Below the pieces are notes generated by a model. That model had not been told where the DNA came from, searched no databases, and saw only the letters and a program-made list of their open reading frames with translations. 10,143 nt of DNA from Coemansia sp. RSA 922 (taxonomy: Eukaryota; Kickxellomycota; Kickxellomycetes; Kickxellales; Kickxellaceae): assembly GCA_027577415.1 (NCBI GenBank), contig JANBQS010000946.1:1-10143 (forward strand), written 5' to 3'. Below, piece by piece: positions 1 to 8,387 of the stretch. The number at the start of each line of letters is the position of its first letter. Within the stretch, counting starts at the first letter, position 1. The position numbers and the translations under genes were made by a program.

Positions 1-838
<838 letters not shown>

Positions 839-1483
839 CCTATTTAAAAAAAAGAGGTTGACAAGAATAAGAGAAAGAGAAGAGTTTTTAGTTGGTTGGA
901 AAAAAGTAATTTTGAAAGGGGGAAAAATATGGACCCGGGCCCGTTTCTTTTTAACAAAAAAATTTTATTTGGGTGTAGGCCTCTAGCTTCTCGCCAAGTA
1001 AAAAAGGCGGAGGGGAATCGTTGATGACAAATTTGGGGGGTGGGTTTTTTTTTGATGTCAAAACTTTTTGTGGAACAGAACCCCAGCTATTGTTTAAGTC
1101 GAATATGGCGTAGTCAGTTTTTGCCAGGTGACTCTTTATGATTACTTACTTTGGTTACTATCAGTAGAATGATATATAGAGTGAGTCACAGCAAAGAAGG
1201 ACAGTAAATTGATAATATGGACCACGAAGAAGAAGAAAAGGAAAGAAAGAAAATGTGGCTTTTTGTTAACATTACAAAGACGCCACTGAGATAAAAAAAA
1301 TACTTTCCCACAGTCGTTTCAAGTACATTTTTGCAGCTGGTCTGTGTTTGAGATGTCCGAGTATGATTAGGCCGTGGGAACCTCCCTCCCCCTTGTTTAA
1401 GTATCCGCATGTACTAGAGATCAACACAAGACCTTTTTCTCTTTCCTGTATCCACTTTTTTCTTATTAATTATTTTCTCGACA
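839..1483. promoter_or_regulatory. Shared divergent promoter region of TDH and KBL
   Basis: These 645 bp separate the start codons of two genes transcribed away from each other. The region is AT-rich with purine runs (GAAGAAGAA... near 1225-1255) and T runs, and contains no convincing gene. TATA-like motifs are TATTTAAA at 841-848 (TDH side, only a few bases before its ATG), ATATATAG at about 1172-1179, and an AT-rich stretch at 1465-1478 before KBL. A pyrimidine-rich tract (about 1430-1475) lies just before the KBL start and probably contains its transcription start or leader. Transcription starts cannot be fixed from sequence. Confidence 0.75.
1182..1188. promoter_or_regulatory. Gcn4/Cpc1-type bZIP site TGAGTCA
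   Basis: A perfect TGASTCA palindrome, the consensus for Gcn4/CpcA and AP-1-type bZIP factors, lies directly after an ATATATAG stretch and roughly in the middle of the divergent promoter. A second six-base match, TGACTC, is at 1129-1134. In fungi this motif mediates general amino acid control, which would make sense for two threonine/glycine enzymes. A 7-mer occurs by chance at moderate frequency, so function is inferred from its position. Confidence 0.45.
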
Positions 1484-2764
1484 ATGTCATCATCTCTGCT
1501 CCTTCGATCCTCCTCCTCCAAGAGTTCAGCAGTCGCCCGGCGCCTACTAAGCACGGCCAAACTGCCGTCTGCCCTAGAAGAGCGTATTACCACGGCTCTT
1601 TCCGACATGAAAGCTGCTGGTACATTCAAGACCGAACGCGTAATAACCACACCTCAGCGGTCGTCAATCAACGTGCAAAACAGCAGCACACCCGTGTTGA
1701 ACTTTTGCGCCAACAATTATCTTGGACTAGCAGACCACCCTCACGTCGTATCCCGTGCTACATCGTACCTGCAGCAATGGGGTAACGGACTAAGCTCAGT
1801 CCGATTCATCTGTGGCACGCAGTCGATCCATAAAGACCTCGAAACGCAGATCTCCGAATTCTACGGCACCGGAGGAGACACTATCCTCTACGCCTCTTGC
1901 TTTGATGCAAATGCCGGTATATTTGAATCACTCTTGACAGCTAAAGATGCTATCATCAGCGACTCTCTAAACCATGCGTCGATTATCGATGGAGTGCGTC
2001 TGAGTAAAGCTCAGAGATTCAGGTACAAGAACGGAGATGTAGCTGATCTCAACGAACAGTTAGAAAACGCCAAACACTGCCGCGTCAAGTTAGTAGCCAC
2101 CGACGGTGTGTTCTCGATGGATGGAAATATTGCTCCACTACGCGATATCTGCGACGTTGTCGAACGCCATAACGCAGTGCTTTTTGTCGACGATGCTCAT
2201 GCTACGGGTTTCCTCGGCCCCACCGGTCGCGGCTCAGGCGAGTACGCAGGTGTCTTGGACCGCGTCCACCTAGTAAACTCTACTCTAGGCAAAGCTCTAG
2301 GTGGTGCTGCCGGCGGCTACACAACCGGCTCCCCACTTCTTATCTCTATGCTGCGTAATACGTCTCGGCCCTACCTGTTCTCAAACACACTGCCACCTAG
2401 CGTGGTGGGTGCCGCGGCAGCAGCTCTGGATATAGTTAGCAACGAGGAAACTCGCACTCCACTGCTAAATAGTCTGTGGACTAATGCCAAGGTGTTCCGC
2501 CAGCGTATGCAGGAAGCCGGGTTTGTTTTGGCGGGTAAAGACCATGCTATTATTCCAGTGATGTTGGGCGACGCAAAGTTGGCGGCGAAAATGGCGGAGA
2601 TGATGTTGGAGCGCGGCATCTATGTCGTTGGATTCTCATACCCAGTCGTGCCCAAAGACATGGCTCGCATTCGTGTCCAGCTCTCGGCTGCTCATACCTT
2701 GGACCAAGTCAACTATGCAGTAGACTCGTTTATCGCTGTTGGCCGTGAATTGAAAGTTATTTAG
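1484..2764 (+). CDS. KBL: Glycine C-acetyltransferase (2-amino-3-ketobutyrate CoA ligase), mitochondrial
   Basis: The single-exon gene encodes 426 residues; E. coli Kbl has 398 and human GCAT 419. This PLP enzyme of the alpha-oxoamine synthase family cleaves 2-amino-3-oxobutyrate with CoA to glycine and acetyl-CoA, taking over the TDH product. Seen: a Ser/Arg-rich presequence (residues 1-25, ending ARRLLST); substrate-pocket NFCANNYLGL (73-82); SVRFICGTQ (105-113); SLNHASIIDG (161-170) with the ring-stacking His164; TDGVFSMDG (206-214); VDDAHATG (235-242) with Asp236 and His239; STLGKALGGA (266-275) with the PLP lysine Lys270; RPYLFSNTLPP (295-305). NSTLGKALGG and YLFSN favour GCAT over 5-aminolevulinate synthase or serine palmitoyltransferase. 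An in-frame TAG at 1415 rules out a longer N-terminus unless spliced. A tiny upstream ORF (ATG TAC TAG, 1409-1417) lies in the likely leader. Its 3' end faces SEC21. Confidence 0.97.
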   Translation: MSSSLLLRSSSSKSSAVARRLLSTAKLPSALEERITTALSDMKAAGTFKTERVITTPQRSSINVQNSSTPVLNFCANNYLGLADHPHVVSRATSYLQQWGNGLSSVRFICGTQSIHKDLETQISEFYGTGGDTILYASCFDANAGIFESLLTAKDAIISDSLNHASIIDGVRLSKAQRFRYKNGDVADLNEQLENAKHCRVKLVATDGVFSMDGNIAPLRDICDVVERHNAVLFVDDAHATGFLGPTGRGSGEYAGVLDRVHLVNSTLGKALGGAAGGYTTGSPLLISMLRNTSRPYLFSNTLPPSVVGAAAAALDIVSNEETRTPLLNSLWTNAKVFRQRMQEAGFVLAGKDHAIIPVMLGDAKLAAKMAEMMLERGIYVVGFSYPVVPKDMARIRVQLSAAHTLDQVNYAVDSFIAVGRELKVI

Positions 2765-2804
2765 AAAAAAAGAAGAATTATAATAATAAAAAAGTATTGC
2801 TTAC
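2765..2804. terminator. Shared 40-bp tail-to-tail 3' region of KBL and SEC21
   Basis: Only 40 bp separate the two convergent stop codons. The plus strand has AATAAA at 2785-2790, about 21 nt after the KBL stop, a plausible poly(A) signal. The minus strand has no AATAAA here; the next similar motif lies inside the KBL coding region, so the SEC21 3' UTR probably overlaps the end of KBL in antisense. Cleavage sites are inferred. Confidence 0.5.
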
Positions 2805-5674
2805 TTAGGCAATTGCTGACACTACTAGTTCACTCACAGCAGGATCCTCGCTACGCACAGTCAGCTCCATAGTAACACCAGCTCCTTTCTGATAAGTCAT
2901 ACGCGTACGCGCAACGGTCTTTGCGCGACCCATCCACTTTCCAGTAAACGCCGCCTTGTGCGCGGCCTTGCTTCTAGGCGAGAGCGCGCCTTCAAGCGGG
3001 CACATATTAAGGAGATCGCAGACCTTTGTGATACACTCCTCGATACTCTCAAAGCTAGACAAGGCAAAGGTCTCAATAGACTCTCCTCCTTCCAAGGACT
3101 CCCACAGTGCATCCGAGTCAGGGATATAAGTAGGCTGCATAAAGTCGCCGGGACCAAGATCAACGGCCTCCAGTGAGTAATCGTCGTCAAAGCCATCGTC
3201 GCCCTCCTCAGGCTCTCCCGTAGCCGGGTCGCATTCCTTGACAATGAACTTGAGCGTACAGGCAAACGACGCTGCTGGTATATCGTCGGTCAGGCGCTCA
3301 AAGGCCACGTAGGCAGTGCCGGGGGCGTCGTAGCGCAGCACGGGGATGGACACAGCAACCACGGGCTGCAGCAGGCCGTCAATGTCGTCAGACTCCATGG
3401 CCACCTCGACTTGCTCCAGCACTTGCTCGGCAATAGTGTTCGTGACGTCGAACTGGAAGACTACATGGCGCTCGTACACGTGCTTGACGCAGCGCACGAC
3501 ATACTCGGTCTCGGACTCGGTCAGCTCGACGGCGCGCTGCGACGACACCAGCGGCTGCTCGCCAAAGGCGGCCAGCTCGGGGATGGCGGCCAGCAGCTTG
3601 TTGTCCATCGAGCGCTCCTCCTCGGCGCTCTGGGGCACGTCGTCCTTGGCAGCAGCCGCCGACGTGCTCAGGGCCGAGCCAGTCAGCACCTGGTCCATGG
3701 CATCGAGGCGCACGCGGTGGCGCGTCTCCTCCTCCTGCGCACGCGAGACACGCGGGACCCCGGCAAAATCAAAGTGCGATCTTTTGGCGGCCTGCGGGTC
3801 GGCGCAGTACTCGACCAGGCGGCGCTCAAGCACGGCCAGCGAGAAGGTGCTGTCGTCGCGCACGTACCTGGACCGCGTCTGCTCGGCGCCGGTCATGCGC
3901 AGGCCCCAGGCGGCGCGGTCGCGCACCTCGTCGTCGCGGTCGTCCAGGCACCGCGTCAGCAGCACGCGCACAGACCGCTGCAGAGCCGCGTCGGCCTTGG
4001 GGGCAGCGCCGAACTTGGCCAGGGCGCTGACAGCCGCGGCACGCACCACGGCGTTCTCCAGCACCACGCGGTTGTAGATGTGGCGGATGTACACGGTGGG
4101 GCGCGCGGTGGCCGGGCCCTCGTCGCCCAAAAAGTGCAGCACGCGCACCGACAGCTTGGTGAACTCGCAGTCCTCGATGAACTCGCACAGGTGGCCCAGC
4201 GCCACCTCGCGGCACTCGGCCACGTGCTTGGCCAGGTCGACGATGGCCTCGATGGCGGCGCGCTTGAACTCGTACCCGCCCTCGTCGCGCAGCACGCCCG
4301 ACAGGAAGCCCAGGAACAGGCCGTGCTTGGCGGGGAACTTGCTGCACAGGCTGCGCACGGCCTCGGCCACGATGATCTTGAACTCGTCGCTGATCTCGGC
4401 CATGAAGCCCTGCATCTGCTTCATCAGCCGCTCGACCGACGCCTCGTTGCCGGTCTTGAGCAGCGTGGTGATCGCAAACGTCGCCACCGACCGGTTGCTG
4501 TCCGTGATCAGCCCCTCCATGTCCACGTTGCACGGCTGCACCGCCTCGGCGTGCGTGCGCGCCAGCACGTTCAGCGTGCGGATCGCCGCAAACCGCACCA
4601 CCGCCTTGGGCGACGACAGGAACAGCTGCAGCGCGTTGACCGCCGCCGTCAGCTGCTTGTCCGTGACGTCCTTGAGCTGGCACACCGCGCGCGCCGCCTC
4701 CAGGCTGACCATGTCCGACCGGTGCCGGATCCACTCCTCCAGCAGAGCGTGCAGCTGCGGAACCAGGCTGCCGTCGCTCTCCATCACGCGCACGGCGTAC
4801 CGGATCAGCATCACCTGCGCCGCGTTGCTGCGCAGCACCGAGCTGGACGCCCCGCCGCCCAGCCACCCGCCGCTGCCCTTGTTCTGCCCCGAGAACGACT
4901 GCACGAGCTTGAGCACCGCCATCCGGTCATGCTGCCTAATCGCATACAGCAGTCCAATCGCGTGGTACTGCACGATGTTCGACGTCGACACCACCTGGCC
5001 CTGGCTCGACGAGCTGCCAAAGAACGACGAGTTTGAGGAGAGCGATTTTCCATTAAGCGCCTCGCCCACCTCGTTGCCCCACCGCCGCACCACGTCCTTG
5101 GCCTCGTTGAACAGGTGCAGCGACGACACGAGCGCCGCCGACGCTATCAGTGGCGATTTTTCGACAATTGCTCCCTTGAGGAACCGCTCAATGCCAGGCA
5201 GCATCGACGGGTCGACAATCTTACACAGAGCCCGTATGGCGTTGGCGCGGTACGTAATCTCTGACGTCGGCTGCATATCCTTCATTAGACTGCTGGTCAC
5301 CATGATCACGTCCTCTGAGATTGTAGACAGCTCCTTAATCGTCAGGTATACCATCTGCCGCAGCGCCATGTCCTTGCACTGGAACAGCTTGGTGATGCTG
5401 AAGAACAGGTTTGTCGCCTCTGTCGTCGACATTGAGTCTCCGCGGTAGAGCAAGAACACTATCTTTGCCAGTAGTAGCCGCGACTGCCGTGGCCGGATCG
5501 GTGTCTCGTTAAACATCCGTGCCTCCTGCAAAACCACCGAGTGGTCGAGGTTCATAACCGCTCCAAGATCATCTACAACTCGTGCAACACATTTAGCTCA
5601 TTTCCATCTTTTTCTGTTTGTTTCAGATGGAATCCCCGAGTCTTACCCGCATCCTCTTCGTACTTCCGGCTCAT
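2805..5674 (-). CDS. SEC21: Coatomer subunit gamma (gamma-COP), two exons
   Basis: Exons are 5647-5674 (28 nt) and 2805-5572, giving 931 residues; human COPG1 has 874 and yeast Sec21 935. It is a large COPI coat subunit that binds Arf1-GTP and cargo in Golgi-to-ER and intra-Golgi transport. Seen (full-length numbering): VLQEARMFNETP (23-34); an adaptin-type helical solenoid (about 35-570) with TTEATNLFF, SEDVIMVTSS, QYHAIGLLY, DSNRSVATFAITTLLKTGNE, EISDEFK, LCEFIEDCEFTKLSVR, YIRHIYNRVVLE and DDEVRDRA; a linker (about 600-685); an appendage platform starting LTESETEYVVRC (693-704) with HVVFQFDVTNT and CTLKFIVKECD; an acidic stretch (796-808); and a C-terminal subdomain to 931. The start at 5674 is preferred to the ATG at 5555 because the short exon adds a charged N-terminus resembling those of other fungal gamma-COPs and follows an in-frame TGA. 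Variable inserts: Ser-rich at 184-206, Gly-rich at 241-255. The centre of the gene is much more GC-rich than its ends. Confidence 0.96.
5573..5646 (-). other. Spliceosomal intron near the SEC21 start, 74 nt, phase 1
   Basis: The donor G|GTAAGA begins at 5646 and the acceptor GAGTTGTAG ends at 5573. Joining restores an Asp codon (G+AT) and yields a junction reading MSRKYEEDA-DDLGAVM, which keeps the known gamma-COP start in frame. A GCTAAAT motif at 5591-5597 (minus strand) can serve as branch site, about 20 nt before the acceptor. A start-proximal intron after a very short first exon is common in fungi. Confidence 0.85.
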
Positions 5675-5760
5675 TTCTTCTCAAGTTGTGAAAGTCTTAC
5701 GAAATTGAAAATATCTTAATATATATTGAATTCCAAGTTGACAAAAGAGAAAATATTTGA
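5675..5760 (-). promoter_or_regulatory. Proximal SEC21 promoter and leader
   Basis: On the minus strand TATATATTA (5718-5726) lies about 45-50 nt before the ATG at 5674 and can act as a TATA box, leaving a short leader. An in-frame TGA lies six bases before the ATG, so the frame does not extend upstream. The leader also contains a second donor-like GTAAGACT (5693-5700), matching the sequence at the intron donor. Confidence 0.5.
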
Positions 5761-7134
5761 GTGTATGCCATCGCCCCTCTTTAGAGTCTGTTCCTCAACT
5801 CAGCCCAATCATAATCGACCAACGCCGATTACTGCCACCTCATCACCACAAAAAAGCGATTAGCACCATAACTCTTGCTAGCCATGGTCTTTTCGCGTCT
5901 TTCTGGCCAGTGTCCTCAATAATTGGTTCACTCTAGGGGAAGTTGTTTGGTTTTCATTCAAGGAAAAGAAGAGGGGGAAAAATGGAATATTCCAGGATGT
6001 AGATGCCTTTTTAATACAATTTATTCAAGTCTTGGAGAGGAATCGGCACCCTCCAGCCAAGCTGACTGAGGCCACATTAAAAAAATATTTTTTTTACGCA
6101 AATCCGCAGCACCTACTCAAAAGCTGACATGACTTGTCGCAAATACAAAGCATGAGAGTAAAAGAAACGAAAGCATATCTTATATACTGCCCTATTTTTG
6201 TCTGTGTTGTGAAAATGAGCACACCATAGCCACCACTAAAATACCAGTTTATGCAATTATATTCGAAACGAGTCGCCCAGCTCATCACAAGGAAAGAGAA
6301 AAATACCTATTGTTTGTGGCGACTCAAAGCAAACGGATACTCATTGTCACACAATGCCAGCGGTCTTCTTGTAGACAACGGGTCATTATACAGGTCTTGT
6401 CCTTATTTTGCTAGTGCTTATTGTTGTACCTGTCACGGAAGGTGGCGGCGCAGACCGGGGGCGCTCCAACCGGATCCGACATCAATGAAAGCTCAATCCA
6501 TTGATGATCTGGCTCCAGGTCTCATGCAGGATCCAGTGGTTTATCTTTTGCAGTGAGGTAGATTCATGCCTCGGAGCACTATTTTTAGACTAGCCTTCTT
6601 TTGTGCGTGTGTGGACAGAGATAAGAAGGCCGGTCGGCATCTGCCCCCAAAGAGAGGATGATGGGGCAGCGAGCACAAATTACGTACATTGGGTGCAATG
6701 CGCATATATTACTTCAATTGTTTAAGGGGCATCGTGGGAACGCCGTCGGCAAGGCCTTTTTTCACAATTGTAGACAAAAAAAAAAAAAAAAAAAAGACAA
6801 GTCGGGATGTATAGATAAGATAGCAAGCCCCAGCCAATCACAAAGGCGAACGGCAAAGGGTAAAGTTGTCAAAAAGACTCGGAAATGCGTGGCGCTCACA
6901 TGTGCAGCTCCGCGGCAATTGTTTTTTCTTATTTCCTCACTGCCTGGTTGACTGTGAGGGCCAGTGAAAGTGTGTCAGAGGCTACGTCGTTTTGGCCCGA
7001 CAGACATGCGGGGAGTGTCAGCTGTACAACAGAAAGGCTGCACTCGGTGTAAGCCGAGAGAGAGCAACAGCCAGAGGAAGAGAGAAAAGAAATGCAAGCT
7101 TGGAAACCCTCGCCCATCCAGCCCCCTCAAATGC
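5761..7134. other. Long spacer without a supportable gene
   Basis: Mixed AT-rich DNA with frequent stops in all frames. I see no recognisable protein segment, tRNA or rRNA. The longest frame here (6251-6556, plus, 101 codons) has no recognisable motif and overlaps another meaningless frame, so I do not call it. Local items: CCAAT at 5803-5807 and 6834-6838, a 20-A run at 6776-6795, and a more GC-rich patch at 6435-6480. The last few hundred bases probably serve as upstream region for the TATA box at 7135. Confidence 0.6.
6776..6795 (+). repeat. Poly(A) tract, 20 A
   Basis: An uninterrupted run of 20 adenines, preceded by AGAC and followed by GACAAG, so AGACA-like hexamers sit on both sides. 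It may be a simple mononucleotide repeat or the mark of an old retrotransposed poly(A) tail. The flanking similarity is too short to count as a target-site duplication. Confidence 0.9.
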
Positions 7135-7143
7135 TATAAAAGG
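7135..7143 (+). promoter_or_regulatory. Strong TATA box TATAAAAGG
   Basis: TATAAAAGG is a near-perfect RNA polymerase II TATA element. It is followed at the expected spacing (about 30 nt) by GAGATGCAACAACAACC and then a C/T- and CAA-rich stretch typical of fungal transcription starts and leaders. A CCAAT box lies about 300 bp upstream at 6834-6838. This points to plus-strand transcription from about 7165. Confidence 0.6.
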
Positions 7144-7164
7144 CATGCCCCCTGGCGCCCCTTG

Positions 7165-7535
7165 GAGCGAGATGCAACAACAACCACCACTCCTCTTCTC
7201 TTTTCAATACCGACCAGCAAGTCTATCTCAAGTTCAACGTTCTTCGCTCTTCGCTCGGTATCTTCTTTGCAACATCTTCACCATGCTCTGCTAACGCTAA
7301 CTGCGGACGCGGCCATGACCCCGCACAAAAAAACGACACAACGACTGCGCTCTTCTTCCAGCCTGCCTCAAGTTCGCCACAAGCGCCATGCCTTGCACAA
7401 CAAGCCTGCTTCGACTGACCGCAGACCAATGGCTTTCACAGCCTAGTGATCTCGGACAGCAATGCATCCATGTGTGCCTGGTCATGGTCTGGCTACTTGC
7501 ACGCGGTGGACAAGCACCTCTGGTGACCAGCCTGT
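7165..7535 (+). other. Putative TATA-driven transcript of unknown product
   Basis: The stretch after the TATA box looks like an mRNA leader (CAACAACAACC, then C/T-rich to CAACATCTTCACC) and leads to an ATG in good context at 7283 (CACCATG), but this frame stops after three codons (ATG CTC TGC TAA). Alternatives: an intron with donor GTATCT at 7258 and acceptor TTCTTCCAG at 7361, with GCTAAC motifs at 7288 and 7294 as branch sites; a later 49-codon frame from ATG 7388 to TAG 7535; or a short spliced frame from ATG 7172 to TAG 7446, whose ATG would lie only a few bases from the predicted transcription start. None of these products is recognisable. It could be a small lineage-specific protein gene, a non-coding RNA, or a gene broken by a small indel. 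Confidence 0.3.
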
Positions 7536-7575
7536 AGTAGGATCGACACATCGCATCGGCGAGCGATCCCACATT

Positions 7576-7591
7576 TCGGTCATGTGACCGA
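7576..7591. repeat. Perfect 7-bp inverted repeat, 2-nt spacer
   Basis: TCGGTCA-TG-TGACCGA is a perfect inverted repeat. It could be a dimeric transcription-factor site (TGACC half-sites) or a small hairpin in RNA. The spacer is too short for a stable RNA loop without opening a pair, so a protein-binding palindrome is the more natural reading. Confidence 0.6.
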
Positions 7592-7659
7592 TCTATCACC
7601 CAACTGGGCGATCTTTAATTCTGATGACTAGCGCTACTGCGCCATGACCTTGGTTATTT

Positions 7660-7693
7660 AGGAACCGCGCACGGCACACTGGCTTAGGTTCCT
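7660..7693. repeat. Inverted repeat AGGAACC / GGTTCCT with 20-nt loop
   Basis: Seven-base arms at 7660-7666 and 7687-7693 pair perfectly around a GC-rich 20-nt loop. A small GCGC-TACT-GCGC repeat lies just upstream (7631-7642). Possible readings are a folded RNA element at the 3' end of the TATA-driven transcript, or short termini of a degraded element. Short arms of this size also occur by chance. Confidence 0.5.
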
Positions 7694-7794
7694 TTAACTC
7701 ATTTCTTATAGCTTTTATTATTTATTTAATACGAGACATTAGAACGGTGACTTAGGCTAACGCCAAAATAAGTTAGATACTACATATCTACAGT

Positions 7795-8217
7795 CTACAC
7801 TTGCAAGAGACTCCGACAGGACGCCCCACTGTTACCGCTTGTGTGCAACCTTGTTGGAGCTAAAACCTAGAGTCTAGTGTGCTTGCGAAGCAACGAGAGC
7901 GTAAGTGGGTGCAGTCGGTAGAAGTACCCGCTGAAAATTCTCTTTATGGCAGCACCTGGCGCAATATTCAGCGTTAACCTTATGAGATCAGTGTTAATGC
8001 TTAGTTTGAATCCTTGAAGCGTCTCTAACATGACACCTTGTAGCTTCGGGTGGCTAGTGGGCTTAGGCACCTTGTGCTGAAAAAGCGCCGCTGCCTGTTC
8101 ACACGTCAGTGTCAGCTTAAGAAGTTTGAGAGTCGCCGCGTTGCTTTGAAGTAATACCTGGTCTTCATCAAATGGATAATCCTCGTTATTAACTAGATGC
8201 CGAAGGATAGGGAGCGG
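7795..8217 (-). pseudogene. Degraded LRR/F-box-like family gene, clearest fragment
   Basis: From 8217 to 7870 the minus strand is open for 116 codons without an early ATG and reads like protein: LPILRHL near its start, then DYPFDEDQVLLQ, SNAATLKLL, PTSHPKLQGV, a hydrophobic LIRLTLNIAPGAA and LTLSLLRKH before a TAG at 7867. After that stop the same frame continues VLAPTRL and ends at a second TAG at 7795. The pattern resembles the C-terminal half of large F-box/LRR-like families that I recall from Kickxellomycotina, with a YPF-(D/E)D-...-NAATL...PTSHPKL core. At the TAG those proteins, as I recall them, carry a glutamine, so CAG to TAG would explain it. The frame is also closed upstream by TAG at 8218. 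The family match is from memory and unverified; the coding-like character and the stops are directly visible. Confidence 0.55.
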
Positions 8218-8387
8218 CTATGTCTGCCTTTTGCACGCTATTTGAAGTGTACGATGTGTATAGATTATGTGGTTGACACTAACAAGTACGAGCATCGCCT
8301 TGCTTGACTTCTGAATCAGGCAAAATTGATGTGGCCAAGGTGCTCAAAGAACTAGATATATTTTTTGTTAGTAATTAGAAACTTGCT
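8218..8387 (-). other. Broken linker between two minus-strand coding-like pieces
   Basis: All three minus-strand frames contain stops here (TAG, TAA and TGA near 8380-8330, then TAG at 8218). Short protein-like runs appear in different frames, such as ILPDSEVKQGDA in one and a stretch ending just before the TAG at 8218 in another. It fits decayed coding sequence or an unrecognised intron joining the pieces on either side; no good donor/acceptor pair stands out. Confidence 0.35.

Noticed and set aside
1348..1785. 145-codon frame overlapping the KBL start
   Set aside because: It overlaps KBL in another frame, lacks any recognisable sequence, and its ATG probably lies upstream of the KBL transcription start.
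3826..4866. 346-codon minus-strand frame inside SEC21, and the 456-codon plus-strand frame at 4078-5448
   Set aside because: Both are frame shadows of the same GC-rich SEC21 exon, with composition-driven products and no motifs.
3411..5036. 541-codon open frame on the plus strand opposite SEC21
   Set aside because: It is codon-aligned with SEC21 on the other strand. Antisense stops would need TTA, CTA or TCA codons, which the GC-rich core avoids. Its product is a low-complexity H/R/L/Q/A-rich chain; SEC21 on the minus strand is unmistakable.
6251..6556. 101-codon plus-strand frame in the long spacer
   Set aside because: No motif, no promoter at the right distance, and overlap with an equally meaningless minus-strand frame.
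6964..7446. 160-codon frame with a GCTRCKPRES segment, briefly considered as a Zn2Cys6 cluster
   Set aside because: It has only a few of the six cysteines with the wrong spacing, and it runs straight through the TATA box and leader region.
7618..7645. CTGATGA considered as the C box of a C/D snoRNA
   Set aside because: No D box or terminal stem at a suitable distance.
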